Below are positions 8,171 through 16,357 of a stretch of DNA of 42,040 nucleotides, piece after piece. The DNA lies in contig NZ_MLFS01000047.1 in the NCBI RefSeq assembly GCF_002095485.1, positions 1 to 42,040 on the forward strand, written 5' to 3'. A model generated the notes under the pieces. It saw nothing but the letters and a program-made list of their open reading frames with translations, did not search any database and had not been told where the DNA came from. Position 1 is the stretch's first letter. Every line of letters begins with the position of its first letter. The DNA comes from Pantoea wallisii (GTDB lineage: Bacteria > Pseudomonadota > Gammaproteobacteria > Enterobacterales > Enterobacteriaceae). The position numbers and the translations under genes were made by a program.

Positions 8171-9691
8171 ATGAAAAAGGCGATAGCGTATTTACGGTTT
8201 TCATCACTTCAGCAGGCTCAGGGAGATTCTGCCAGACGGCAGAAAAAACTCATTGAAGACTGGCTTAGTCATAACCCAGAATATTATCTCGACCCTGTCA
8301 CTTATGAAGATATGGGAATGAGCGCATGGCATGGTCAGCATGCTTCAAGGGGTGCCTTTTCAGTATTCATGGCTGCAGTTGAAATGGGCCTGATCGAAAG
8401 CGGTACTGTTCTTCTTATTGAGAGCCTGGACAGGCTTTCACGGGAGAAAATTGGCGATGCAAACAGCCGCCTGCGCGTTATTCTGGAGGCCGGTGTAAAC
8501 GTCGTTACGCTCAGCGATAATATGCTTTATTCGCGTGAATCGCTTAATGAACCTTTTGCCATAATTAAAGCCATTCTGATTGCACAACGCGCCAATGAGG
8601 AAAGTGAGCTCAAATCGAAGCGACTTCGGGCGTCTTGGGCAGAAAAGAGAAAACAAGCGGCCCTGAGCGGTAAGATTATGACAACCAAGTGTCCGTACTG
8701 GCTAAAGGTAAATGCTAACCGCGATGGTTTCGATATTCTTGAAGACAAAGCCGATATTATCAGGTCAATTTTCAGGATGCGCCTGGAAGGTTTGTCATAC
8801 GGCAGAATTCGCCAGGCGCTTAATTCACAAGGGCTGGAAAACCTGAAGGGTAAAGTTGCTCAGTGGCACTCTTCTTCCGTTGAAAGGTTACTCAGTAGAA
8901 AAGCAGTTATAGGCTATCTGGTTCCTTCTAAAAGTTGCAAATCGTCCGACAATGAAGATATCGCGGGATACTATCCTCCCATCGTCAGTAACGAGGATTT
9001 TGAACGTGTACAGCTGATGTTCTGGGAACCAGAAAGCCGCAAAGATCGAAACTTTAATCCTTATCTTATCAATGTATTTCGAAGTCTGATGCGTTGCAGT
9101 GTTTGTGGTCACTCAATGGTGCTCACTGGCATAACCACGAAAGGATACGGCTATTATGTTTGCTCCATGCGTCGTGAAGAACGCTGTGTTACCCCTACGA
9201 TACGCAGAGATCTGACTGACCGCTATTTAATTACCGGCCTGCTTCGGGAAGCATCTTTAGCGACTACGCACACTTCACAGGAGGAAACGCTCCAGTCGCT
9301 AACTGTACGCCGGCTCACGCTAACCATGCAGCTGCAAAATATCATCAGGGCCATTGAAAACGTTCCTGATGTAAAGGAACTGAGTGAACGTGCAAAAATC
9401 TTGTCTCGTGAAATCAGGGATCTGGAAAGAGACATGAGCGAGGTCAGGCAAATAAGGGATAATAAAGCAGCCGCTGCGCTTAGCGTACTCAACATTGATG
9501 ATCGCAAAGACTATCAGATGATTGCCCGTAGTCTCATACGTGAAATCCGAATGAATACCGAAGCTAAAACCTGCGATGTATTTATGCACAACGGAATTAA
9601 AATCCACAATTATCCGCTGACACGCTTTGTTGGATGGTCTTCAATACTCGATGCACTGGCCTTTTTGGAGCAGCAGGAAGTCTATCTCTAA
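8171..9691 (+). CDS. Large serine recombinase
   Basis: A 506-residue site-specific recombinase that would cut and rejoin two att sites through a serine-DNA link. The N-terminal resolvase domain (residues about 3-150) shows 'AYLRFSSLQQ' with Arg9 and catalytic Ser11, then 'VLLIESLDRLSRE'. A Recombinase domain follows (about 165-285), then a zinc-ribbon beta region with 'CSVCG' and 'YYVCS'/'ERC' cysteines (about 312-340), and a C-terminal coiled coil (about 380-440). The start follows GAGGGCGG at normal spacing. No phage or transposon genes are attached, so its mobile unit is unclear; it may be the remains of an integrative element, or a plasmid resolution or inversion enzyme. The gene is full length and appears intact. 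Confidence 0.9.
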   Translation: MKKAIAYLRFSSLQQAQGDSARRQKKLIEDWLSHNPEYYLDPVTYEDMGMSAWHGQHASRGAFSVFMAAVEMGLIESGTVLLIESLDRLSREKIGDANSRLRVILEAGVNVVTLSDNMLYSRESLNEPFAIIKAILIAQRANEESELKSKRLRASWAEKRKQAALSGKIMTTKCPYWLKVNANRDGFDILEDKADIIRSIFRMRLEGLSYGRIRQALNSQGLENLKGKVAQWHSSSVERLLSRKAVIGYLVPSKSCKSSDNEDIAGYYPPIVSNEDFERVQLMFWEPESRKDRNFNPYLINVFRSLMRCSVCGHSMVLTGITTKGYGYYVCSMRREERCVTPTIRRDLTDRYLITGLLREASLATTHTSQEETLQSLTVRRLTLTMQLQNIIRAIENVPDVKELSERAKILSREIRDLERDMSEVRQIRDNKAAAALSVLNIDDRKDYQMIARSLIREIRMNTEAKTCDVFMHNGIKIHNYPLTRFVGWSSILDALAFLEQQEVYL

Positions 9692-9768
9692 AACGAAGAT
9701 AGTCTGATCAGATGTGTATTTCGTCTTTACATTATGGTGTACAGCTAAGTTGCTACGCGATATGACGT

Positions 9769-10548
9769 ATGGCTACCGTTATCTCTGACCACTTAGCCCT
9801 TAAAGGCTTTACCCGCGAAGTGATGCAGATTTCGCGTAGCGATGTCACCGGTCAGAACGTGACCGGATCTAGCGCCGTGGCGCTGCGCAACCTGGCCGCC
9901 GCGTACGGCACCGACATGCCGCGCTACCTACTCGTCCCCGAGGTGGCCATGCTGCTCTCGAAGGTGCCCGACCCGAAAAAGCTTCTCTTTATTGACGCGC
10001 TGTGGAACACCGGCGGAAGGATTAACGAGATTCTGCTGCTTACCCGGAAGGACTTTGCGCTGGATGATCCGCTGACCGGCGCCACGCTTTCTTCGCCTTT
10101 CGTGGTGCTGCGCACGCTCAAGCAGCGAAAGCTTGAGGAAGCCGCACGCAGCCGCCCGACGAAGGAAGAACAGCAGGCGGAGCGGGAAACCGAGGCGGAG
10201 ATACCGAGAACCCCCCGCGCGCAGTGCCGCTCACCGATCCGGGCTTCGTGCAGCGCTTACGGGAGTGGTTTGCGACGGTGCAGCCGGCAGCCGGCGCGCG
10301 CCTGTGGGACATTAAAAGCGAGGACACCGCGCGCAGCTAGATTTCGCAGGCGGTGATGGCCGCCGCGCGTGACGCCCAAGACGTTCCAGGATTCGTTTGC
10401 GATGCATCTCGTGCAGCACCAGGTGCCGCAGAAGGTGATCCAGACGCTGATGGGTCATAAGGACACGAAGTCCACCGAGTGGTATACGCGGGTGTTTGCG
10501 CTAGACGTCACCCGCCAGCTCGGCGTGCGTTTCTCCATGGATGCCTAG
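9769..10548 (+). pseudogene. Decayed plasmid tyrosine recombinase (resolvase type)
   Basis: The first 145 codons read as a plasmid tyrosine recombinase: 'LLVPEVAMLLSKVPDPKK', then 'TGGRINEILLLTRKDFAL' with the first catalytic arginine. Homology then continues in another frame from about 10222 ('VPLTDPGFVQRLREWFATVQ'), is cut by a TAG at 10336-10338, and shifts again near 10380 to give 'TFQDSFAMHLVQHQVP', 'LMGHKDTKSTEWYTRVFALD' and a proper end at 10546-10548. Two frameshifts, a nonsense codon and loss of the box II arginine (Gln in TFQDSF) indicate a true pseudogene. It probably was an earlier multimer-resolution enzyme, made redundant by the Cre-like gene at 14.9 kb. Confidence 0.85.
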
Positions 10549-10772
10549 GAGGCCGGCAGGCTGCTGCTGCCCGGTCAACCCTCAGCCCGCTGATTTCTCA
10601 TCCATGGCCGGTCACAATTTTCCTGTAAGTACCACGGCGGATCCCGGGCCCGAGCGTGGGGTTACACGCAGCGGTGTCAGGACCTGTTAAGCCGTTCTTA
10701 TTACTCGTGCTTCTGCTCGGCCAGAATTCCCGGATGCGGAACCTTCCCGGGTCAGACTGCTGCAGGCGGCTG

Positions 10773-11444
10773 TCACTCTTTCTCTTCCAGGGCTATTATC
10801 TGGTCACTCAAATTTTTGCCCTGTCTTTCAAGCAAACTAATTTTTTCCTGCAGGGCCCGGACCTGCGATTCCTGCTTTGAAGCCTGTTCGCAGATGTTAG
10901 AATAAACATTTGCACTTTTCTTTCCACATGCTGCCCTGTCATAGCCTGCGCTGGCGCTGGTCCTGTAGAGCAGCTGCTGAGCTTCTGCAATCTGCCTGAT
11001 ATTCAGTTCCAGGGCGGCGCTCAGTTTGCTAAGCCTGGTCTCTTTGCGATCCGAGCTCTGCCGGCGCTCAACGCTGCGCAGTGCGCTGAGCGTGCTTTTC
11101 AGGTCAGCATTCTCCAGCACGAGCTTTTCATTCCGCTCCTCAAGGCTTTTAACGTTCTCCCGATAGCCGGCTGACAGCTCAGCGACCCGCTTACTGATAG
11201 TCTCTTCACGGCTTGCCTGCGCCGCATCGTAGCGACTATGCGCAGTCCGGATCTCTTCACGTAAGTATGCAATATCTGAAGTCAGTCCTTCGTTGCGTAC
11301 CTTCATTTCAGCCAGTGTAGTGTTATTCAGCACCTCTGAAGTGATAATGGTCGAAACGGTAGCCAGTGCAGCGCTCCAGACAATCCATGTTATGACAGGG
11401 TGGTTTCTGATTGTTAGGGGGATCCATCCGAACAGGTTGAACAT
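10773..11444 (-). CDS. Membrane-anchored coiled-coil protein, unknown
   Basis: A 223-residue protein with one N-terminal transmembrane segment (about residues 17-38, 'HPVITWIVWSAALATVSTIIT') followed by long coiled coil (about 45-150 and 185-222) rich in Glu, Lys, Arg and Leu. A short middle section has three cysteines ('AACGKKSANVYSNICEQ') that could form a disulfide. The topology suggests an inner-membrane anchor with a helical rod in the periplasm or cytoplasm. No family is recognised. It is a single gene, apart from its neighbours, and no operon partner is obvious. Role unknown; plasmid partition, envelope or mating functions are all possible. Confidence 0.75.
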   Translation of the reverse strand: MFNLFGWIPLTIRNHPVITWIVWSAALATVSTIITSEVLNNTTLAEMKVRNEGLTSDIAYLREEIRTAHSRYDAAQASREETISKRVAELSAGYRENVKSLEERNEKLVLENADLKSTLSALRSVERRQSSDRKETRLSKLSAALELNIRQIAEAQQLLYRTSASAGYDRAACGKKSANVYSNICEQASKQESQVRALQEKISLLERQGKNLSDQIIALEEKE

Positions 11445-11970
11445 TGGGCCGGGTGCCTTAATTCACTGAAATAAAATTAATATAACAGATATAAAACGCG
11501 CTGAGCACCTTCCCACCGCCGCCTCACCGAGATTACAAAATCGGCACTTGGGGCGAAGGCGAGCGCGGTGACGCGTTTTGGTGAATTCTGCAGGAGAGTA
11601 GTGAGGCTGTTCATGCGTGAATTTTCACGTAGCGTTGTCTGGGCATTTATACCGCTATTTTCCAGCAGCGGGGCTGGAACCAGCTCAATAAATCGCGCAG
11701 GAAGGATCCGGAATTTGGTTTTAACCGCAATATAGAGGGTTATCCAAACCCCGTAAAGGATCCTTCTTTCCAGCAAACTTAAGCAAACCCTTGCGGCACA
11801 AGGGCTCGGCCCCCCAATGCGCGCTTCTGGTATAATTGCATAATTTACCAGCCTCAAGCCAAATATACATTTTACTTGCATTCCAATAAACAAGGGTGAA
11901 ATTCAAGCCCGCGCAGGTTAGGATCGACTATTAATTATCAACTCCCCGGTCCTGATGGAGTGGCATCTAA
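11445..11970. other. Intergenic region before DUF2913 gene
   Basis: About 525 bases with no supported gene; the minus-strand frames here have no ribosome site and mixed composition. The left half is GC-rich. The right half contains GGTATAATTGCATAA near 11828, which looks like a -10 region reading right, and an AT-rich run up to the ATG at 11971. It probably holds the promoter of the DUF2913 gene. Confidence 0.4.
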
Positions 11971-12591
11971 ATGTCCTCTAAATATAATCAAAATATGGAT
12001 ACCTCAAACTTTTACGTCGATCACCTTGCCTGGTGTGGACTTATCGCACTGAACATGGCGCGTCAGACCGGAGCCGTCAGTTCCGCTGCGCAGGAAAATC
12101 TCTTTTTATGCAGGTGGCTGGCGACGGCAGAGAAGAAACGTCTGTTCCGGCGTGAACTGGCTAATGACATTCGCTGGCTGCTCAGGGAAGGCAGGGAGAA
12201 AGGGCTTCGGGCGGATCTTCCGGGCAAGCTGGAATATCTCTGGCGGGCAAGCAGTAGCGATTTGCTGGCGCAGAATGATTTATTCCGCCTCCAGCACGTG
12301 ATGCACGCCATTACGCTGACGGGTATTAATTACGGCGTTCTCACTGAGTCTGAATGGGAAGGGCGCTATGCGGTTAAACTGAGTCAGAAGGTACCGGGAG
12401 TGTTTTTAAGGAAAAACGATCTGGAAACCGGCTTCGATGACGATGGGCGTCAGGTTAACCCTCTCGCTGTCCGTATCACCGCCGCTCTTCCTGCCGTGGA
12501 TGCGCTGCTGAAGCGCGCAGGATGGCAGCGTCACGCCATCACAGCGGATCCCCTGCTGCATCATTTAATGATTTGTACTGAGGAAGGATAA
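11971..12591 (+). CDS. DUF2913 family plasmid protein
   Basis: A 206-residue protein matching the DUF2913 pattern as remembered from enterobacterial plasmids: 'HLAWCGLIALNMARQ' (residues 18-32), 'LFLCRWLATAEKKR' (about 43-57), 'RWLLREGREKGLRADL', 'KLEYLWRAS', then 'LTESEWEGRY' and a C-terminal 'TGFDDDGRQVNPLAVRI' segment. The family has no assigned activity. The protein is soluble, basic in its first half, with no signal peptide. The start at 11971 gives the usual family length, and an alternative Met at residue 9 is possible. It is a single gene between unrelated neighbours. Confidence 0.75.
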   Translation: MSSKYNQNMDTSNFYVDHLAWCGLIALNMARQTGAVSSAAQENLFLCRWLATAEKKRLFRRELANDIRWLLREGREKGLRADLPGKLEYLWRASSSDLLAQNDLFRLQHVMHAITLTGINYGVLTESEWEGRYAVKLSQKVPGVFLRKNDLETGFDDDGRQVNPLAVRITAALPAVDALLKRAGWQRHAITADPLLHHLMICTEEG

Positions 12592-12752
12592 TTGAACTCC
12601 GGTTCCGCTTAACCACTTTTTACGCTCCTCGTATAGTCAGACAGGAACTGAGCAGGTTGACGTTTCAGTCAGCACTTCAACAGGCAGTGACCATCGGTTA
12701 CTGGCTATCCAGAGCACAGTGTTCAGCTTTTAATCCGTAACCGTTCTCTGCG

Positions 12753-13541
12753 TCACCGCTGACGCGTGTGAAATTCTGCATTCAGCCAGTAGGCAAATGT
12801 CATTATCCTGCCAGCGAATGCCATTATGTCACCACGCGGGCGATAACTCATGGCCAGCCAGTAGTCCATCTCCTCAGCCAGTGCCGGGTACCGTTCATTA
12901 AACCACTCGCATTGCTCCTCAAGCGTGGCTGGCCAGTCCCGGTCCTTTTCAGTCCTCAGAATACTCGTTGACCGGATGGCTTTACGGGCCGCAGCTCTTT
13001 GCAGTCTCTGCCGTTGTGCGGGTTCTGAAGACGATTTCATCTGGGAAGCGTAATCATTAAGCACGTTAAAAAAATCACCATTTACGGCAACGGCAATTTC
13101 CCTTGAAGGCCTGAAGGCCGCAAAACTTTCGCGTAAATCCTCGCCGTATACGCAGACGCAATGGTGCTTGAGCCAGTATCCCCATCGATTGAGCTGCTGA
13201 GGATCCATCACAGTGGAAAGGGTGCCGGTGTCCAGGTCAATTTTACTGATTACCGGATGTGCCTCTTCAAGCGACCTGATAACCTCAGTCAGTTCAGGCG
13301 ATGCAGTCCCGACGCGTTCACGACTGAAAATAACCGTGATATCCAGATCGGACACCGTCTCTACGGCGGTTCCCTGAGCCACGCTCCCGTAGACGTAGAT
13401 GCTGTGTATGTTGTCTGCCTGAGAAATGACAAGAGCTTCAGCAACATCGCTAATCACATTGTTGAACTGAGGCTGTAAATTTTTTCCGTCAGGGACAGAG
13501 ATAAAACCGGTTTCATCAACAGCCATTTTTCTCAGCTTCAT
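12753..13541 (-). CDS. Nucleotidyltransferase, aminoglycoside adenylyltransferase-like
   Basis: A 262-residue protein (from the ATG at 13541; an upstream TTG also exists). The Pol-beta-type nucleotidyltransferase motif is present at residues 51-67: Y-G-S-V-A-Q-G-T, then D65-x-D67 in 'SDLDITV'. A glutamate-containing helix and a long helical C-terminal domain follow, ending with 'WPATLEEQCEWFNERY' and 'DIMAFAGRIMTFAYWL', an arrangement like the AadA-type two-domain enzymes. Such enzymes transfer AMP to a hydroxyl of a small molecule or protein. Whether it gives drug resistance is unknown, as the sequence looks distant from known aadA. It is not in an integron or cassette context. Confidence 0.75.
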   Translation of the reverse strand: MKLRKMAVDETGFISVPDGKNLQPQFNNVISDVAEALVISQADNIHSIYVYGSVAQGTAVETVSDLDITVIFSRERVGTASPELTEVIRSLEEAHPVISKIDLDTGTLSTVMDPQQLNRWGYWLKHHCVCVYGEDLRESFAAFRPSREIAVAVNGDFFNVLNDYASQMKSSSEPAQRQRLQRAAARKAIRSTSILRTEKDRDWPATLEEQCEWFNERYPALAEEMDYWLAMSYRPRGDIMAFAGRIMTFAYWLNAEFHTRQR

Positions 13542-13767
13542 CAAGGAATATGCTTACATTATGAAGGACAGGCCAAGACAGTTCACTCGTTCTGTAAACC
13601 CTGTGCAGGTAAAGAGTGCCACACAGCACAACGTTCCCTGCGATGCTGGCACATATTCCGCCAGAGGAACCCTTCCTGCAGCGTTAAGCTACACGTCACA
13701 CCATAATGCGGTTGCATAAAACGCCATCATTTGCGAAAATTTCGAATAATAGATACAGGAGGTGTTC

Positions 13768-14226
13768 ATGACACAGCTTCAGAATAAGCTTCCTTCCCTG
13801 CAGGAAGCGGAACTTGCGCGCCTGTGCAGCCGGGAACTCTCCGCCGTGCTCGAAACACGCGCAGAGTCACAACAGGTTTCACTCACTGACAAACGTGGCC
13901 AGATCCATAATGTCAGTATTCCGGTCAGCGCGCTGCGTATGCTGGTAGATGTACTCACCGAGCTGGGTGAAGGAAATGCGGTGCGCCTTGTTCCGGTCGG
14001 GGCAGAGATGACAACGCAGGAAGTGGCCGATCTGCTTAACATTTCGCGTCCAACACTGATTCGTCTTCTGGATAATGGCGAGCTGCCTTACCATCGTACG
14101 GGAAATCGTCGTAAAATTCGCTACGTAGACGCGCTTGCATACCGCAACAAACTGGTTAATCAGAGGCATGATGCGCTTGATGAGCTCGGCGCGCTCGATC
14201 AGGAACTTGGGCTGGGTTACGAATGA
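13768..14226 (+). CDS. HTH (excisionase-type) antitoxin of PIN toxin-antitoxin pair
   Basis: A 152-residue protein starting at an ATG placed five bases after AGGAGG (13757-13762). Residues about 80-125 form a MerR/excisionase-type helix-turn-helix: 'MTTQEVADLLNISRPTLIRLLDNG', then 'ELPYHRTGNRRKIRYVDALAY'. The N-terminal part is helical and probably for dimerisation. The stop overlaps the start of the PIN gene by four bases (ATGA), so the two are translated together. In such pairs the DNA-binding protein neutralises the nuclease and represses the operon. The system would act as a plasmid addiction or stress module. Confidence 0.85.
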   Translation: MTQLQNKLPSLQEAELARLCSRELSAVLETRAESQQVSLTDKRGQIHNVSIPVSALRMLVDVLTELGEGNAVRLVPVGAEMTTQEVADLLNISRPTLIRLLDNGELPYHRTGNRRKIRYVDALAYRNKLVNQRHDALDELGALDQELGLGYE

Positions 14227-14798
14227 GTTCAGGTTATACCGTAGTATTTGACGCCTGCGTTCTCTATCCTGCACCTCTGCGCAGCTTCCTGATGTACCTT
14301 GCTGCCGGCGGGCAGTTTCGCGCGCGATGGAGTGAAGATATCCATGAAGAGTGGATCCGTAACGTATTGCTCAATCGCCCTGAGCTTAGCCGGACACAGC
14401 TGGAACGTGTTCGCGCATTAATGGATCGCCACGTACCGGATGCGCTGGTAACCGGATATCAGTCTCTGGTTGAATCCATCAGGGGACTGCCTGATGAAGA
14501 CGATCGTCACGTCGTTGCCGCTGCGATTGTTACCCAGGCTGAAGGTATTGTGACCTTTAACCTCAGGGATTTTCCTGATGAGGTATTGTCGGTATGGAAT
14601 CTGCGTGCCATTCACCCTGACAGCTTTATCACGGATCTAACTGATCTGGACATCACCACTGTGATTGACGCGGCCCGGCGCCAGCGCGCCAGTCTATTGT
14701 CTCCGCCTTTCACGCCCGATGAGTTTCTCGATTGCCTGCTGCGACAGCAGCTTCCGGAAACCGTCTCCCGGTTACGACCTCTTGCCGCATTAATCTGA
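14223..14798 (+). CDS. PIN-domain toxin (VapC-like ribonuclease)
   Basis: A 191-residue PIN-domain protein, the toxin partner of the preceding HTH gene. The acidic metal site is visible: Asp10 in 'YTVVFDACVLYP', Glu42/43 in 'EDIHEEW', Asp93/94 in 'LPDEDDRHVVAAAI' and Asp116 in 'TFNLRDFP' after Asn113. All four positions are kept, so nuclease activity against RNA is expected. The C-terminal 60 residues ('RRQRASLLSPPFTPDEFLDCL') are a helical extension found in the longer PIN toxins. It overlaps the antitoxin by four bases. The target RNA is not predictable. Confidence 0.87.
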   Translation: MSSGYTVVFDACVLYPAPLRSFLMYLAAGGQFRARWSEDIHEEWIRNVLLNRPELSRTQLERVRALMDRHVPDALVTGYQSLVESIRGLPDEDDRHVVAAAIVTQAEGIVTFNLRDFPDEVLSVWNLRAIHPDSFITDLTDLDITTVIDAARRQRASLLSPPFTPDEFLDCLLRQQLPETVSRLRPLAALI

Positions 14799-14855
14799 AT
14801 ACCCGCACGTTAATGGCGTTCGGAGCGGGCCAGGCTAATTAATGGGTTGCCCCCT

Positions 14856-15893
14856 TTAATCAGGCCAGCTGTCCGCTTCCATCAGTGCGACCATGGCGCC
14901 TTTGTGAGCTTCTACCATACGTATGTACCTCATGACCGTCTGAGTCTGTGTCCAGGTGCCTTCCTGCATGATCTGTGCAATGGATATGCCCTTTCTGGCC
15001 ATATCCTGCGCAGCGCCAACGCGAGCACTGTGGCCGCTCCAGCTGGAGTAGCGTCCCTTATTCGTTCTAAGGGGAGTTTTCGCTCCAGCGTGATGCCTTG
15101 CGCGGCGCCAGATATCTTCCAGGCAGGGGGCGCTCATGGGCACGGTCGAGACCTTGGTGATTTTATTTGATCGGTGGACCGGGCAGAACAGTACCGCGTC
15201 AGGTTCGCCAGCCAGACCAGCTGCGTTAATCCATTCCATCAGCCGTTCAGAAGAACGCGCGCTGAGCGCTTTAATAATCCCACCCGAATGCAGGATGGTC
15301 TTTGTCCAGCCCACATCGAGAATGATGCGGCCGTCGGCCGCCCGTGAAATATCCCGCACCCGAAGGCGGGACAACTCGCTCATACGTAGCAGGGTACCGT
15401 AAGCCACGTGCATAAAGGCCAGATCCCGCAGGTGCTGAAGCCGGGGTGAATGCTTCCAGGCAGCATCAAGACGATTCAGATCCGGCCGACAGAAGGGCAC
15501 CGCCTGCCCGGTACGCTCGCCGGAAACGATGGCCGTACGGTTAATTTTCTTCTTGGCACGCACCACGTCGGGCGACACCGTCGGAGGCACCAGTCCCGCG
15601 TTACGGTGTAACATTGAGATGAGTGCTGCATGCACCGATATGGTAGAAGTCGAACGACCAATGGCCTGCAGGTGAAACAGGTAGTCCTGCATGTCATCCG
15701 ACGACATTGGCAGGAACGATCGCCGGTTTTCCTGCGCCCAGCGCCAGCTGATTCGCATCACACTGAGCAATTGGCGCCACGTGTTAGGCGAGAATGCCTC
15801 GCGGTGCCGGACGAATGCAGCAAGCTTTGCGGTAAGATCGTCATCGGCGCTGCCGCTGAGGGCCACACCGGTAAAACCGGAGAGTTCGTTCAT
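14856..15893 (-). CDS. Cre-like tyrosine recombinase
   Basis: A 345-residue protein aligned by eye with phage P1 Cre along its whole length. The N-terminal core-binding domain shows 'REAFSPNTWRQLLSVMRISWRW' (about 31-52), comparable with Cre 'RQAFSEHTWKMLLSVCRSW'. The catalytic residues fall almost at Cre numbers: Arg170 (LLRMSEL), His288 and Arg291 (WSGHSARVGAA), Trp314 (GTWTQT) and nucleophile Tyr323 (VMRYIRM). It belongs with the Cre relatives known from Pantoea and other bacteria (the Panto recombinase is an experimentally described member). The expected job is resolution of plasmid dimers. A 34-bp lox-like site lies about 230 bases upstream, as in P1. Confidence 0.92.
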   Translation of the reverse strand: MNELSGFTGVALSGSADDDLTAKLAAFVRHREAFSPNTWRQLLSVMRISWRWAQENRRSFLPMSSDDMQDYLFHLQAIGRSTSTISVHAALISMLHRNAGLVPPTVSPDVVRAKKKINRTAIVSGERTGQAVPFCRPDLNRLDAAWKHSPRLQHLRDLAFMHVAYGTLLRMSELSRLRVRDISRAADGRIILDVGWTKTILHSGGIIKALSARSSERLMEWINAAGLAGEPDAVLFCPVHRSNKITKVSTVPMSAPCLEDIWRRARHHAGAKTPLRTNKGRYSSWSGHSARVGAAQDMARKGISIAQIMQEGTWTQTQTVMRYIRMVEAHKGAMVALMEADSWPD

Positions 15894-16120
15894 GTATGCT
15901 CAGTATTTACCCGTTGTCTAACAGCAGCGCTACGTGAATTCTGAAGAAAAAGCAGGGCAGATGCCCGCCAGATTTCACACAGCGCTGCCGGATTTTTAAC
16001 CACCTGCGCCCACCCTTTTTATCAGCTGGGCGGCATTCAGGTCCCGCCTTCTCTTACAAATGGCCATAACGTGCAGGATCCGGCCCGGATCCGTATGATA
16101 CAGGGGTTTTGCTCGTTTGT

Positions 16121-16154
16121 CTGGCCTTATATAAACATAATTATATAAGTTTAG
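16121..16154. other. lox-like recombination site (13-8-13)
   Basis: Left arm CTGGCCTTATATA, spacer AACATAAT, right arm TATATAAGTTTAG. Reverse-complemented, the right arm is CTAAACTTATATA, which matches the left at 10 of 13 positions, including all eight next to the spacer. Arm length, 8-bp asymmetric spacer and place upstream of the cre-like gene all match the P1 loxP-cre layout. The three mismatches are adjacent, at arm positions 3-5, away from the crossover side. No strand exchange data exist; this is a sequence-based prediction. Confidence 0.7.
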
Positions 16155-16202
16155 ATTACAGCGAGGTAAGTTATGAAACGGATTTACATAAGGAGTGATT
16201 CG

Positions 16203-16218
16203 ACAACTTAAAAGTTGT
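16203..16218. promoter_or_regulatory. Perfect palindrome upstream of ATPase gene
   Basis: ACAACTT and AAGTTGT flank AA. It lies about 140 bases before the ATPase start and could be an operator or part of a transcript hairpin. No regulator gene of the cassette is present to pair it with. Confidence 0.4.
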
Positions 16219-16357
16219 AATATGAGCCAAATGGCTGTGAAGAACCATCAAATTGACTGATCTAGGGACTTAAACAAAAAAATAGCAACATATACTTCTT
16301 TACAGCACACAAATTTACTCAAGAAAAATGATAAAGGAAGTTATTTATAGGACACGT

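Larger units (their letters stand above)
15894..16327. promoter_or_regulatory. Intergenic region between cre-like gene and defence cassette
   Basis: This spacer between divergent genes contains the lox-like site (16121-16154), a GC-rich left part, and a perfect palindrome ACAACTT-AA-AAGTTGT at 16203-16218. It then becomes AT-rich, marking the left edge of the island. Promoters for both genes must lie here; none is strong enough to name. Confidence 0.5.

Noticed and set aside
11477..11893. Minus-strand frames before DUF2913
   Set aside because: No ribosome site, mixed composition, no recognisable motif.
12753..13541. Call of a true aadA streptomycin resistance gene
   Set aside because: Only the general nucleotidyltransferase and helical domains are visible; no integron cassette or attC was seen.
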